This document shows, piece after piece, positions 31,983 to 42,003 of a stretch of DNA of 64,000 nucleotides; position 1 is the first letter of the stretch, and each line of letters opens with the position of its first letter. The translations under genes and the position numbers were made by a program. Source of the stretch: Alcaligenaceae bacterium (lineage in GTDB: Bacteria > Pseudomonadota > Gammaproteobacteria > Burkholderiales > Burkholderiaceae_B); NCBI GenBank assembly GCA_013416455.1, contig JACCES010000006.1, positions 248,001 through 312,000 on the forward strand, given 5' to 3'. Under the pieces are notes generated by a model. That model was not told where the DNA came from and searched no databases. It saw only the letters and a program-made list of their open reading frames with translations.

Positions 31983-33020
31983 TCACGACAAGGGCGGCCC
32001 TTCGGGCCTGAACGGCTGCAGATGGTTCAGGAATGTCTGCGTGGCGGCCGTCCACGAAAAGGTCCGGGCATGGGCGACCGCCACTTCCCGGGGAATGGCA
32101 AGCGCCTTGAGGCAGGCCTGGCGCAGGTCGGCTTCCGCGATACCGGCGCCCGACGCGCCCAGCACATCCCGCGTCGACCGTGCGGGCAGGGCGGCAACCG
32201 GGCATCCGCAGGCCATGGCTTCCAGAAGCACCAGCCCGAATGTGTCGGTCAGGCTGGGAAATACAAATACGTCGGCCATGCGGTAATAATGCGCCAGCCT
32301 GTCATGAGGCTGAGGGCCGAAGAAACGCACTTTCGGATAGCGGGCCTTCATGGCTTCGAGCGTGGGCCCCCCGCCCGCCACCCATTTTTCGCCAGGCAGA
32401 TCCAGGCCCAGAAAGGCATCCAGATTTTTTTCCACCGCTACTCGTCCGGCGTAGAGAAATACCGGGCCATCGCGGCGCGGCGGCCGCGGCTCGTCCGGCG
32501 AAGGTCCGGGCCGGAACAGGTCCAGGTCGACGCCGCGCGGCCAGACGACCACCTTGGAGGGATCGAAGCCTTGCCCGATCAGGTCCTCGCGTATGCCGGC
32601 GGTCGGCACCATGGTGCGGACGGCGGCGCCATGGAAACGCCTCAGCCAGCGGTAGGTGAGCGCGACGGGCAGCCGTGTGCGCGCCTGCACATATTCGGGG
32701 AATCGCGTGTGGTAGGCGGTGGTGAAGCGCCGGCCGGCGCGATGCAGGCTGTAGCGCGCCACCAGGCCCAGCGGTCCCTCGGTGGCGATGTGCACCGCAT
32801 CAGGGTCATACTGGCCGATCAGCCGTCTCAGATGGCCCGGGGTGGCCAGGGACAGCCGTATCTCCGGATAGCTGGGACAGGGGATGGACCGGAACCGGCC
32901 CGGCTGGATGACTTCCACCTGGTGGCCCATCCGGATGAGCTCGCGGCATGTCTGGCCCAGCGTGAACACGACCCCGTTGACCTGCGGGGACCATGCGTCG
33001 GTGACGATCATCAGTTTCAT
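31983..33020 (-). CDS. GT4-family glycosyltransferase
   Basis: 345-residue GT-B fold transferase, probably acting on a lipid or polysaccharide at the inner face of the membrane. The N-terminal acceptor domain starts MKLMIVTDAWSPQVNGVV. The C-terminal donor domain has the E-X7-E motif in DTFGLVLLEAMACGCPVAA. It resembles the mannosyl/glucosyl transferases often encoded beside an LpxH-like phosphoesterase, as here. Its 5' end overlaps the upstream phosphoesterase frame by 215 bp. Donor and acceptor unknown. Confidence 0.87.
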   Translation of the reverse strand: MKLMIVTDAWSPQVNGVVFTLGQTCRELIRMGHQVEVIQPGRFRSIPCPSYPEIRLSLATPGHLRRLIGQYDPDAVHIATEGPLGLVARYSLHRAGRRFTTAYHTRFPEYVQARTRLPVALTYRWLRRFHGAAVRTMVPTAGIREDLIGQGFDPSKVVVWPRGVDLDLFRPGPSPDEPRPPRRDGPVFLYAGRVAVEKNLDAFLGLDLPGEKWVAGGGPTLEAMKARYPKVRFFGPQPHDRLAHYYRMADVFVFPSLTDTFGLVLLEAMACGCPVAALPARSTRDVLGASGAGIAEADLRQACLKALAIPREVAVAHARTFSWTAATQTFLNHLQPFRPEGPPLS

Positions 33021-33807
33021 GCATTGTTTCCTGTTGGCTCCAATCGATCAGTTCGAGCCGTCCGTTCTCGTGTTCGACCAACGCGGTCAGGCTTTCCACC
33101 CAGTCGCCGTCGTTGCAATAGAGTATGCCGTCCACTTCGCGCATTTCCGCTTTGTGGATATGGCCGCAGACCACGCCGTCATAGTCGCGGCGCCGGGTCT
33201 CGGTGATGATGAGCTGTTCGTACGCTGAAATAAAGGAAACGGCGTCCTTGACCTTGTGCTTGAGATACTGCGACAGCGACCAATAGCCCAGACCCAGGCG
33301 GTTGCGGGCGCGGTTGAACCAATGGTTCAGCATCAGGATGACGGTATAGAGCTGGTCGCCCAGGTAGGCGAGCCACTTGGCATACTGGATCACGCCGTCG
33401 TACTGGTCGCCATGGGTGACCCAGAGGCGGCGCCCGTCGGCGGTATGGTGTTCGGCCTCCAGCCTTACCTCGATGCCGCCGAAGAAATGCTGGTCGTACT
33501 GGCGGGCGAATTCATCGTGGTTGCCCGGAATATAGATGACGCGCGTGCCCTTGCGCACTTTGCGCAGCAGCTTCTGCACCACATCGTTGTGGGCCTGCGG
33601 CCAGTTCCAGCGCTTCTTCAAGCGCCATCCATCGACGATGTCGCCCACCAGATAAAGGGTATCCGCGTCGTGGCGGCGCAGGAAGTCGAGCAGGCGTTCC
33701 GCCTGGCAGCCCGCGGTGCCCAGGTGCACGTCGGAAATCCAGATCGTGCGGTAGCGCTTGATATCGGATGCGGCGTTCAGCGCTGAAGAATCGTATGAGG
33801 TGTCCAC
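32806..33807 (-). CDS. LpxH-like metallophosphoesterase (COG2908 type)
   Basis: Calcineurin-like phosphoesterase resembling UDP-2,3-diacylglucosamine hydrolase. Metal-ligand motifs are in order: ISDVHLG, LVGDIVDGW, PGNHDEF, THGDQYD and CGHIHKAEMR. The start is uncertain: GTG at 33807 precedes the family-like VDTSYDSSALNAASDIKRYRT, while an ATG at 33915 would reach over most of the gap to ugd. After LELIDWSQQE, where relatives usually end soon, the frame continues about 74 residues of low-complexity Gly/His/Pro/Arg sequence through the start of the glycosyltransferase gene, so the tail is probably not conserved. Confidence 0.8.
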   Translation of the reverse strand: MDTSYDSSALNAASDIKRYRTIWISDVHLGTAGCQAERLLDFLRRHDADTLYLVGDIVDGWRLKKRWNWPQAHNDVVQKLLRKVRKGTRVIYIPGNHDEFARQYDQHFFGGIEVRLEAEHHTADGRRLWVTHGDQYDGVIQYAKWLAYLGDQLYTVILMLNHWFNRARNRLGLGYWSLSQYLKHKVKDAVSFISAYEQLIITETRRRDYDGVVCGHIHKAEMREVDGILYCNDGDWVESLTALVEHENGRLELIDWSQQETMHETDDRHRRMVPAGQRGRVHAGPDMPRAHPDGPPGGSHPAGPVPVHPLSQLSGDTAVPGHPGPSETADRPV

Positions 33808-33996
33808 GGCGAGGATTAAGCCACCGTCGTGTGATCCTGGCGTGTCAGCCGCATGACAGAAAAAATACCGGATCGCCGTCCGGAAAATCGCGCGCGGTTG
33901 CCATGCCGCTGTCATGCCCCGCGGGTATATCTAGGGTTGCGGCGGCATTTCAAGCGGCCGCCATCGATGTGGACAGGGAGTGCGGCGGCAGTGCGT

Positions 33997-35163
33997 ATGA
34001 AGATAGCAGTGGCAGGTACGGGTTATGTGGGCATGTCCAATGCCCTGTTGCTGGCGCGCCGGAACCGGGTCGTGGCGCTGGACATTGCCGAGGAACGGGT
34101 CGCGGCGCTCAATGCCGGCCGTTCGCCCATAGCGGATGCGGATATCGAATCATGGCTGCGGCGGGCGGGGATCGACTTCCACGCCACCATGGACCCGCGG
34201 GCCGCCTACGCGGACGCGGCCTATGTCCTGATCGCCACGCCGACCGACTATGATCCCCGGACGAATCGTTTCGATACCTCCAGCATCGAGCAGGTGGCCC
34301 GGGACATCCTGCGCATCAACCCGGCCGCGGTCATGGTCATCAAGTCGACCGTGCCGGTGGGATACACCCGCGGCCTGCGCCAGCGCCTGGGCACCGATCG
34401 CCTGTTCTTCTCGCCGGAATTCCTGCGCGAGGGCAGGGCGCTGCACGACAATCTGCATCCTTCGCGCATCGTCGTCGGCGACCGCTCGGAACATGGCAGG
34501 CAATTCGCCGAGATGATGCGAGAGGGCGCCCTGAGCCAGGACGTCCCCGTTCTGCTGACCGGTTCGACAGAGGCCGAGGCGATCAAGCTGTTCGCCAACA
34601 CCTATCTTGCCATGCGCGTGGCGTACTTCAATGAGCTGGACACCTTCGCCGAGATGCACGGCCTGGATCCGCGGCAGATCATCCAGGGTGTGGGGCTGGA
34701 CCCGCGTGTCGGAAACCACTACAACAACCCCTCGTTCGGCTATGGCGGCTACTGCCTGCCCAAGGATACGCGCCAGCTACTGGCCAACTACGACAACGTG
34801 CCCAGCACCCTGATCCGCGCCATCGTCGAGGCCAACGCCACCCGCAAGGACTTCATCGCCGAATCCATACTGAGCAGGCAGCCCCGGGTCGTGGGCATCC
34901 ACCGGCTGGTGATGAAGGCCGGTTCGGACAATTTCCGCACATCGGCCGTGCAGGGGGTGATGAAGCGCATCAAGGCGCGGGGTGTCGAGGTCGTGGTATA
35001 TGAACCCGCCCTTCAGGCGCCGGAATTCTTCCGTTCACGCGTCCTGCGCGATCTCGATGAGTTCAAGCGGGTCAGCGACGTCATCGTCGCCAACCGCGTG
35101 GGTCCGGATCTGCGGGATGTGATCTACAAAGTATATACGAGAGATCTGTTCGGGAAGGACTGA
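33997..35163 (+). CDS. ugd: UDP-glucose 6-dehydrogenase
   Basis: Oxidises UDP-glucose to UDP-glucuronate with two NAD+, for capsule, LPS or polymyxin-resistance sugars. 388 residues, the same length as E. coli Ugd and similar throughout. N-terminal Rossmann [26 protein letters not shown], the catalytic cysteine in [12 protein letters not shown], and C-terminus [14 protein letters not shown] giving MKIAVAGTG is the family start; longer in-frame starts lack similarity. It faces away from the phosphoesterase and converges on lysS. Confidence 0.95.
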   Translation: MKIAVAGTGYVGMSNALLLARRNRVVALDIAEERVAALNAGRSPIADADIESWLRRAGIDFHATMDPRAAYADAAYVLIATPTDYDPRTNRFDTSSIEQVARDILRINPAAVMVIKSTVPVGYTRGLRQRLGTDRLFFSPEFLREGRALHDNLHPSRIVVGDRSEHGRQFAEMMREGALSQDVPVLLTGSTEAEAIKLFANTYLAMRVAYFNELDTFAEMHGLDPRQIIQGVGLDPRVGNHYNNPSFGYGGYCLPKDTRQLLANYDNVPSTLIRAIVEANATRKDFIAESILSRQPRVVGIHRLVMKAGSDNFRTSAVQGVMKRIKARGVEVVVYEPALQAPEFFRSRVLRDLDEFKRVSDVIVANRVGPDLRDVIYKVYTRDLFGKD

Positions 35164-35185
35164 GGACAGGTATCCGTGCCGATTA

Positions 35186-36718
35186 TTATGCCCGGGCCTC
35201 GTCTTCCTTGCGCAGATGCGGGAAGAGGATGACGTCGCGGATGCTGGGACTGTCGGTCAGCAGCATGACGAGCCGGTCGATGCCGATGCCGCAGCCGCCG
35301 GTGGGAGGCATGCCGTATTCCAGGGCGCGGATGTAGTCGGCGTCATAGAACATGGCTTCCTCGTCGCCGGCATCCTTGGCTTCCACCTGTTGCAGGAAGC
35401 GGGCTGCCTGGTCTTCCGGGTCGTTCAGCTCGGAGAAGCCATTGGCGATCTCGCGGCCCGTAATGAAGAGTTCGAAGCGCTCGGTGATTTCGGGATTGGC
35501 ATCGGAGGCGCGCGCCAGCGGGGAGACTTCCACCGGGTAATCGATGATGTAGGTCGGGTTCCACAATCTGGCCTCGGCCGTTTCCTCGAACAGCGCGAGC
35601 TGCAGGGCCCCGAGGCCGGCGCGCGACAGCACCGGGCCGTCGACGTCGGCGCCCAGGCGGCGCAGTTCCTGGCGCAGGAACCCGGTGTCGTGCAGCTGTT
35701 CGTCGGTATAGCCGGGCGCATGCTTGATGATGGCCTGGACGATGGTCAGGCGGTCGAAGGGCTGGCTCAGGTCTAGCGGCTTGCCCTGGTATTCGAGCAC
35801 GGCGCTGCCGGTGGCCGCGATCGCGGCTTCGCGGATCAGGGTTTCGGTGAAGTCCATGAGCCAGCGGTAGTCGGTGTACGCGGCGTAGAACTCCATCATC
35901 GTGAATTCCGGGTTGTGTCGCGGGCTCACGCCTTCATTGCGGAAGTTGCGGTTGACCTCGAAAACGCGCTCGAAGCCCCCGACGATCAAGCGCTTCAGGT
36001 AGAGCTCGGGGGCGATGCGCAGGTACATTTCCATGTCGAGCGCATTGTGGTGCGTGACGAAGGGCCGCGCCGCCGCGCCGCCGGGAATGGGGTGCAGCAT
36101 GGGGGTTTCGACTTCCAGGAAGCCGGCGGCCAGCATGTGCTGGCGGATGCTGCCTATGGTCTTGCTGCGGGCGGCGAAGGTGCGCCGGGTGTCGTCCGTC
36201 ATGATGAGATCGACGTAGCGCTGGCGGTAGCGCAGTTCCTGGTCGGCCACCCCGTGGAACTTGTCGGGCAGAGGGCGCAGCGACTTGGATATGAGCCGGA
36301 CCGTGGCGGCGTGCACGGAAAGTTCGCCCTTGTTGGTCTTGAAGACTGTGCCTTCGACGGCCAGAAAGTCGCCGATGTCCCAGCCCTTGAAAGCGGCGTA
36401 GCTGTCTTCGCCCACCGTGTTGCGGTCCAGGAAGACCTGGATGCGCCCGGAACCGTCCTGCACGGTGGCGAAGCTGGCCTTGCCCATCACCCGCTTGAGC
36501 ATCATGCGCCCGGCGACCCTGACGCGCTTGCCGATCTGTTCGAGCTCGTCCTTTTCCAGGTTGCCGTAGGCGGCGTGCAGTTCGGCGGCCTTGCTGTCCG
36601 GCCGGAAATCATTGGGATACGCTATGCCGTCGGCGCGCAGCCGGGCCAGCTTGCCCCGGCGCTCCGCGATCAGGCGATTTTCGTCGGAGGCAAGCGGGGT
36701 GGGCGTCGGTTCATTCAT
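35186..36718 (-). CDS. lysS: Lysyl-tRNA synthetase (class II)
   Basis: Charges tRNA-Lys. 510 residues. An N-terminal OB anticodon-binding domain (about 60-150, [17 protein letters not shown]) precedes the class II catalytic core with motif 2 [18 protein letters not shown] and motif 3 [18 protein letters not shown] at 36718 ([11 protein letters not shown]) chosen over a TTG five codons upstream. Third gene of prfB-SDR-lysS; in E. coli prfB and lysS are directly adjacent. Confidence 0.96.
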   Translation of the reverse strand: MNEPTPTPLASDENRLIAERRGKLARLRADGIAYPNDFRPDSKAAELHAAYGNLEKDELEQIGKRVRVAGRMMLKRVMGKASFATVQDGSGRIQVFLDRNTVGEDSYAAFKGWDIGDFLAVEGTVFKTNKGELSVHAATVRLISKSLRPLPDKFHGVADQELRYRQRYVDLIMTDDTRRTFAARSKTIGSIRQHMLAAGFLEVETPMLHPIPGGAAARPFVTHHNALDMEMYLRIAPELYLKRLIVGGFERVFEVNRNFRNEGVSPRHNPEFTMMEFYAAYTDYRWLMDFTETLIREAAIAATGSAVLEYQGKPLDLSQPFDRLTIVQAIIKHAPGYTDEQLHDTGFLRQELRRLGADVDGPVLSRAGLGALQLALFEETAEARLWNPTYIIDYPVEVSPLARASDANPEITERFELFITGREIANGFSELNDPEDQAARFLQQVEAKDAGDEEAMFYDADYIRALEYGMPPTGGCGIGIDRLVMLLTDSPSIRDVILFPHLRKEDEARA

Positions 36719-36729
36719 GTCGGGGAAAG

Positions 36730-37479
36730 TCAATCGTAGTTGCGTATGTCATCCAGCAGTTCGCGCCCGAAGGCTTCGCTTGCGACGTGACGGAGTATTT
36801 TCCGGGCGACCGCCTCGGGGCTCGGCAACTGCCCTTTTTCGTGCAGCTGCAGGAAACGGTCGAGTTCGGGGAAGTCATGGTTGCTGCTGCCGCGGATGTG
36901 TTCCTGCATGGCGGTGTCCACCACGCCCGGCGCCAGCGACGCGACGCGCAGGCCGGGATTTTCTTCCGACAGCACGCGTGTGTAGTGGTCCATGGCGGCC
37001 TTGGTGGCGCAATAGACGCCCCAGCCGCGCGTCGGCAGGCGGCCCGCGCCGGACGAGATGTTCACGATGCGCCGGTCGGCCTCCGGGGGCGCGGAGCGCA
37101 GGAAGGCGGCCGTCAGCACCATGGTGGCCGCGACATTGAGGTTGAAGGCCCGCTCGATCGAGGCGGCATCGAACAGGCCGTCGGCCAGACTCACGGGATC
37201 CACCGTTCCCGCATTGTTGATCAGCAGGTAGCGCGAGGCGCCGGCCGGCAGGGCGGCGCTCATCAGGCCGGCGGCGGCCTCGATGGACGAGGCCTGAGAC
37301 AGGTCGGCCTGGAGCTGCTGCACCCGCGAGCCGTGTTCGTCGGCGACGGCGCCGAGCGCCGCATTGCTGCCGCGGGCCAGCGTGATGACGGTGGCGCCCG
37401 AGGCCAGCAGTTCGCTGGCCAGAGCAAAGCCCAGGCCGCGACTGGCGCCGCTGATCACGGCAATGGTGGTGGATTCCAT
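36730..37479 (-). CDS. Short-chain dehydrogenase/reductase (sepiapterin/benzil reductase-like)
   Basis: 249-residue Rossmann SDR. NAD(P) motif [12 protein letters not shown] at residues about 11-22, LLINNAGTV, catalytic Tyr/Lys in YCATKAAMD. The shape resembles YueD/sepiapterin-reductase-type enzymes, but substrate cannot be assigned. It starts 4 bp after the prfB stop and ends 11 bp before lysS, so it is embedded between two translation genes in one transcript. The longer TTG/ATG start upstream overlaps prfB and is not favoured. Confidence 0.87.
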   Translation of the reverse strand: MESTTIAVISGASRGLGFALASELLASGATVITLARGSNAALGAVADEHGSRVQQLQADLSQASSIEAAAGLMSAALPAGASRYLLINNAGTVDPVSLADGLFDAASIERAFNLNVAATMVLTAAFLRSAPPEADRRIVNISSGAGRLPTRGWGVYCATKAAMDHYTRVLSEENPGLRVASLAPGVVDTAMQEHIRGSSNHDFPELDRFLQLHEKGQLPSPEAVARKILRHVASEAFGRELLDDIRNYD

Positions 37480-37483
37480 GGGG

Positions 37484-38588
37484 TCAGACTCCTTGTTTGA
37501 GGCTGGCGATGATGAAGGGATCCAGGTCACCGTCCAGCACTTTCTGGGTGTTGGAAATTTCCACGTTCGTGCGCAGATCCTTGATGCGGCTCTGGTCCAG
37601 CACGTAGGAACGGATCTGGTGGCCCCAGCCGACGTCGGTCTTGGAGTCCTCCAGCTTCTGCTGCTCGGCCATGCGTTCGCGCAGCTCGAGTTCGTAGAGC
37701 CGGGATTTCAGCATCTGCATGGCTTCGGCCCGGTTGCGGTGCTGGGAGCGGTCGTTCTGGCACTGCACCACGATGCCGGAGGGCATGTGGGTGATGCGCA
37801 CCGCCGAGTCAGTCTTGTTGATGTGCTGGCCGCCGGCGCCGCTGGCCCGGTAAGTGTCGATGCGCAGATCGGCGGGGTTGACGTCGATCTCGATCGAGTC
37901 GTCGACTTCGGGATAGACGAAGACGCTGGCGAAGGATGTGTGCCGCCCGTTGGCGGAGTCGAAGGGACTCTTGCGCACCAGCCGGTGCACGCCGGTTTCG
38001 GTGCGCAGATGCCCGTAGGCATATTCGCCCGTCACCCTGATGGTGGCCGATTTGATGCCGGCGACTTCGCCTTCGGATTCTTCGAGGATTTCCGTCTGGA
38101 AATCCTTGTGCTCGCAGTAGCGCAGGTACTGGCGCAGCAACATGGAAGCCCAGTCTTGCGCTTCGGTGCCGCCGGCGCCGGCCTGGATGTCCATGAAGCA
38201 GTTCATGGGATCGGCGGCATTGGAGAACATGCGGCGGAATTCGAGGGCTTCGAGCTGTTCGCCGATGGCGCCAACGTCGGCTTCGATGGCCTGCAGGACG
38301 GCGTCGTCGTCGTCATCGGCGGCCAGTTCGAAGAGTTCGCGCGCGTCGTGGACGCCCTGGGCGATGCGGCTCAGCGTGCCGACCACATTTTCGAGGGTTT
38401 TCTTTTCGCGCCCGAGATCCTGGGCATGCTTGGGGTCGTTCCAGACGTCGGGGCTTTCGAGTTCGGCATTGACTACGTGCAGGCGTTCCGCTTTGGCATC
38501 GTAGTCAAAGATACCTCCGTAAGGAGGACTGGCGCTCGTCGTAGTCGTCGATACGGGCGGCAATCTGGTTCTGGCGTTCTGCTTCCAT
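37484..38588 (-). CDS. prfB: Peptide chain release factor 2 (programmed +1 frameshift)
   Basis: RF2 recognises UGA and UAA stops. Translation begins at ATG 38588 ([20 protein letters not shown]), reads 27 codons to CTT, then meets TGA at 38507-38505. A +1 shift onto GAC continues the 340-residue main frame to 37484, giving 367 residues (E. coli 365). The codon-recognition tripeptide SPF is in [11 protein letters not shown], and the GGQ hydrolysis motif in [13 protein letters not shown]. Gene callers see only the second frame. First gene of prfB-SDR-lysS. Confidence 0.96.
38504..38519 (-). promoter_or_regulatory. RF2 programmed frameshift signal
   Basis: On the minus strand CGGAGGTATCTTTGAC: an AGG-type Shine-Dalgarno-like element, three bases, slippery CTT-T, in-frame TGA followed by C (a weak stop context). 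This is the classic autoregulatory site: low RF2 lets the ribosome slip +1 and make more RF2. Confidence 0.93.
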
Positions 38589-38741
38589 GGTCTTTCCGTA
38601 AATGTGAACCGGTTATTGTAACCCCAGGCTCTGCGGCTGGCATGGAAACGGCGGGTGTAATAGGCGCGGATCCGGGCGTGTTCCCGCCGGGTGGCGGGCC
38701 CGGATCCGGATGGGCGCGGGGAGGACTCGGCCGGGCGGGGC

Positions 38742-40523
38742 TCAGCCTTCCAGCTGCGGCATGGTCACCGATGACAGGCTTGCGGACAATGCCGTCGCCC
38801 GCCGTGTGTATTCATTGGAACGGGCGCGCCGTTCCGTCGCGGCTTCCACGTGCCGCCCGGCGCCGGCGCTGTGCCCGATGGGGCCGGCGGCATCGGGGTC
38901 GCCCGCGTCGGAGCCGGCCGGGTCGGCGAGCCGGAATCGCGCGATCAGCGCGGCCAGCCGGTCGGCCTGGTCTTCCTGGCGGTGTGTCGCCTGGGTGGCG
39001 AGGTCGATATGCTTGACGGTTTCACCGGTGAGGACATCCAGTTCGGCGACGGCCCGGGAAACCTGGGCGATGCCCACCGCCTGCTCTCGCGAGGCGTCGG
39101 AAATATCCGTCACGAGCCGGCGGGCCTGTTCCACGCTGTCGCGTATCTCGTTCATGGCGTCCACCGTCTTGTCCACCAGCGAGGCGCTGTCATCCATGTT
39201 CTTCACCGATGTCTTGATCAGCGTCGCGATCTCGCGGGCGGCTTCCGAGGTCTTGTGCGAAAGCGTGCCGACTTCGGCGGCGACCACGGCGAAGCCTTTG
39301 CCGTGGGGGCCGGCGCGGGCGGCTTCGACGGCGGCATTGAGCGCCAGGATATTGGTCTGGAAGGCAATGGAGTCGATCAGGCTGGTGATCTCCGCGATGG
39401 TGCGGGAACTGTCGCGCAGCGCTTGCATGGTCGCCAGCGCCGATTGGGCGACGCCATGGCCGCGATCGGCGGAATCGGAGGCATTGCGGACGAGATCGCG
39501 GGCCATGGCCGCGCCTTCGGCATTGTTCTGGACGGTCACCGCCAGTTCCTCCATGGCGCTGGCCGTCTGTTGCAGGTGGCGGGTCTGCTCATCGCTGCGC
39601 TGGTTCAGCACCAGATTGCCCTGCGACGTTTCGTGCGCGGCAAGGGCGATGCGGTCGGCGCGGTGGCGCACTTCGCCCACCGTATGGGCGAGCGAGGCGC
39701 CGATGCCGTTCAGGGCCAGCAGCAGCTTGCCGAGTTCATCGTGGCGCTGTACGTGCACGCGTGCGGCCAGGTCGCCGTCGGCCAGGCGTTCGGCCAGCGC
39801 CACGCCGGTGTCCAGCGGCCGTTTGATGCCCCGGTAAAGCGTGCGCAATGCCAGCGCGCTGCCCAGGAACAGGATGGCCATGGCTCCCAGCGCGATGCCG
39901 CCGTCCCTCTGGATGTCGGCGCTGGCCTGCCGTACTTCGTCCGTATGGCGCTGCGCCTGCATGCGGTCGAAGGCGTCGATGTCCGCGGCGATGGCGGCCG
40001 CCGCGCCGGTGTACTGCTGGCCGAAGATCAGGACTTTCGCCATGAGACTGTTGGGCAGGGCCACGCGCACGCCTCCCTGGCCATCGTCGAACTGCCCGCT
40101 GGCGGTCTGGATGGCTTCCTTTTCCTCCTTCATCAGTTCGATATGGGCGGCGTGGGCCGATTCCAGCTTCTCCATTTCTTCCCGGGTGAATCCGGCTTCA
40201 CGGAAGCGCTCCAGCATGGCCTGCCGCCGCCCGGCGGCGTCACCTGCGTTCCCGTTCAGGATGGCGACGTGCTGCTCATAGCTTTCGAGGAATTCGGGCT
40301 GCTCGGTCGAGATGAAAGCCATGGCGTCGCGTGTCATGGCCTGCGTGAGGTTCTTGTACTCGGTGGCCAGCCGGGTACTTTGATACCGGCTCTGCTCGAT
40401 GAGGCGGAGATGGTCGACGCTGCCGCTCAGGTTGACGACGGCGGTGACGACCATGGCCGACAGCAGGCCCAGTATGAGCAGGAAAACGATGAAACCCTTC
40501 TTGAGGGTGAGATTCTTGTGCAT
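38742..40523 (-). CDS. Methyl-accepting chemotaxis protein
   Basis: 593-residue inner-membrane chemoreceptor. TM1 at about 10-30 ([20 protein letters not shown]), a periplasmic four-helix-bundle-type domain of ~170 residues, TM2 near 210-228 ([18 protein letters not shown]), a HAMP linker ([14 protein letters not shown]), then the cytoplasmic signalling domain whose hairpin tip is [20 protein letters not shown]. The C-terminus lacks an NWETF-like CheR/CheB tether. ATG at 40523 (MHKNLTLKK) was chosen because upstream residues are not receptor-like. No ligand can be assigned. Confidence 0.92.
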   Translation of the reverse strand: MHKNLTLKKGFIVFLLILGLLSAMVVTAVVNLSGSVDHLRLIEQSRYQSTRLATEYKNLTQAMTRDAMAFISTEQPEFLESYEQHVAILNGNAGDAAGRRQAMLERFREAGFTREEMEKLESAHAAHIELMKEEKEAIQTASGQFDDGQGGVRVALPNSLMAKVLIFGQQYTGAAAAIAADIDAFDRMQAQRHTDEVRQASADIQRDGGIALGAMAILFLGSALALRTLYRGIKRPLDTGVALAERLADGDLAARVHVQRHDELGKLLLALNGIGASLAHTVGEVRHRADRIALAAHETSQGNLVLNQRSDEQTRHLQQTASAMEELAVTVQNNAEGAAMARDLVRNASDSADRGHGVAQSALATMQALRDSSRTIAEITSLIDSIAFQTNILALNAAVEAARAGPHGKGFAVVAAEVGTLSHKTSEAAREIATLIKTSVKNMDDSASLVDKTVDAMNEIRDSVEQARRLVTDISDASREQAVGIAQVSRAVAELDVLTGETVKHIDLATQATHRQEDQADRLAALIARFRLADPAGSDAGDPDAAGPIGHSAGAGRHVEAATERRARSNEYTRRATALSASLSSVTMPQLEG

Positions 40524-40755
40524 GGTTTCGCATCCAGGAAGGCTCCCGGGGATGGGAAAGGGAGCCCGTATGCGATTATGGTGTTCCGGCGTTACATCAA
40601 CATGACCGAGAGCATGCTGAACGAATACCGGCCTGAATCCGGGCGGCGCGTCGCGGCGGCCGCAGCGAAGGGCCCGCATCTTGTGGCAGACTGGCGGGGA
40701 TTCGTCGGGCCGCCGGCCCGTCGCCCATTCCCTGTTTTAGGTCGAAGCCGATATC

Positions 40756-42000
40756 ATGCGTTTCATTCATGCAGCGGACATTCATCTGGACAGCCCCCTG
40801 CGGGGCCTGGGGTCCAGCGAGGATCTGCCTGTCGACATCCTGCGCGGCGCTTCCCGGGCGGCCTTTACCCGCCTGGTCGAAGAAGCGCTGGCGCTGGAGG
40901 TGGATTTCCTGGTGATCGCTGGTGATCTGTACGATGGCGACTGGAAGGATCACAACACCGGCATTTACTTCGCGCGTCAGATGGGGCGGCTGCGCAATGC
41001 CGGCATCCCGGTGTATGTGCTGCATGGCAATCATGATGCGGAAAGCGTCATGACGCGCCGGCTGTCGCTGCCGGACAATGTGCATGTGTTCCGGTCTAAC
41101 AAGCCATCCACCTTCATCCTGGAGGAACACAGGGTGGCGCTGCATGGCCGCAGCTTTCCGCAGGCGGCCGTCACAGAAAATCTGGCGGCCGGCTATCCCG
41201 AGCCCGTGGCGGGACACTTCAACATCGGGGTGCTGCATACCGCCCTGGAAGGCAATGCCGAACATGCCACTTACGCGCCCTGCAGTCTGGAACAGCTGCA
41301 GGCCCGCGGCTATCAGTACTGGGCGCTGGGGCATGTGCACGAGTTCCGCATTTTTCCCGGCCAGGTGCCGGTGGTGTTCCCCGGCAATCTGCAGGGCCGC
41401 CACATACGCGAGCAGGGGCTGAAAGGCGCGGTGCTGGTGAGCTGCGGGGACGGGGCGGTGGAATCCATCGAGCGCCTGGAAGTGGATGTACTGCGCTGGC
41501 ATGGCCTGCGGCTCGATGTATCCGCCTGCGCCTCGCGCGCCGAGGTGTTGTCCCGGATACGCGGCGCGCTGGAGCCGGTGCTGCGGGAGCAGGCCGCCGA
41601 GAAGCCCTGCGTGTTGCGGCTGCACATAGACGGCGAGACGCCTTTGCATGGCGAGCTGATCGGCATGCAGGGCCAGTTGCGCGCCGACGTGCTCGCCATT
41701 CTGGCCGCCACGGCGGGCGAGCGGCTGTGGCTTGAGAAGCTGCGTATCAACACCCGGCCGCCCCGCCGTGGGCGGGGCGGGGTCGATGCCGATGATCTGG
41801 CTGCATTGCTGGCCGAGGCGGCGGCCGATCCGGCCTTTCAGGCCGAGATCCGCGAGGGGCTGCGGCCATTGCTGGATCGCGCGCCGTATGAACTGTCGGA
41901 CCAGGTTTCCGTGTTCACCGATTTGCGGGAAGGCCGGATGGACGCGCTGCTCGATGATGCGGCGGCAGCCGTGCTCGATCGTCTGGAACGGGAGGCCTGA
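40756..42000 (+). CDS. YhaO/SbcD-like DNA repair phosphoesterase
   Basis: 414-residue Mre11/SbcD-superfamily metallophosphoesterase. Motifs in order: IHAADIHLDSPL, VIAGDLYDGD, LHGNHDAES, LHTAL and LGHVHEF. It matches the YhaO subgroup (exonuclease-like) more than SbcD by its short spacing and by its partner, the YhaN-like gene 3 bp downstream. Likely forms a complex with that ATPase acting on DNA ends. Cytoplasmic. Confidence 0.87.
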   Translation: MRFIHAADIHLDSPLRGLGSSEDLPVDILRGASRAAFTRLVEEALALEVDFLVIAGDLYDGDWKDHNTGIYFARQMGRLRNAGIPVYVLHGNHDAESVMTRRLSLPDNVHVFRSNKPSTFILEEHRVALHGRSFPQAAVTENLAAGYPEPVAGHFNIGVLHTALEGNAEHATYAPCSLEQLQARGYQYWALGHVHEFRIFPGQVPVVFPGNLQGRHIREQGLKGAVLVSCGDGAVESIERLEVDVLRWHGLRLDVSACASRAEVLSRIRGALEPVLREQAAEKPCVLRLHIDGETPLHGELIGMQGQLRADVLAILAATAGERLWLEKLRINTRPPRRGRGGVDADDLAALLAEAAADPAFQAEIREGLRPLLDRAPYELSDQVSVFTDLREGRMDALLDDAAAAVLDRLEREA

Positions 42001-42003
42001 GCC

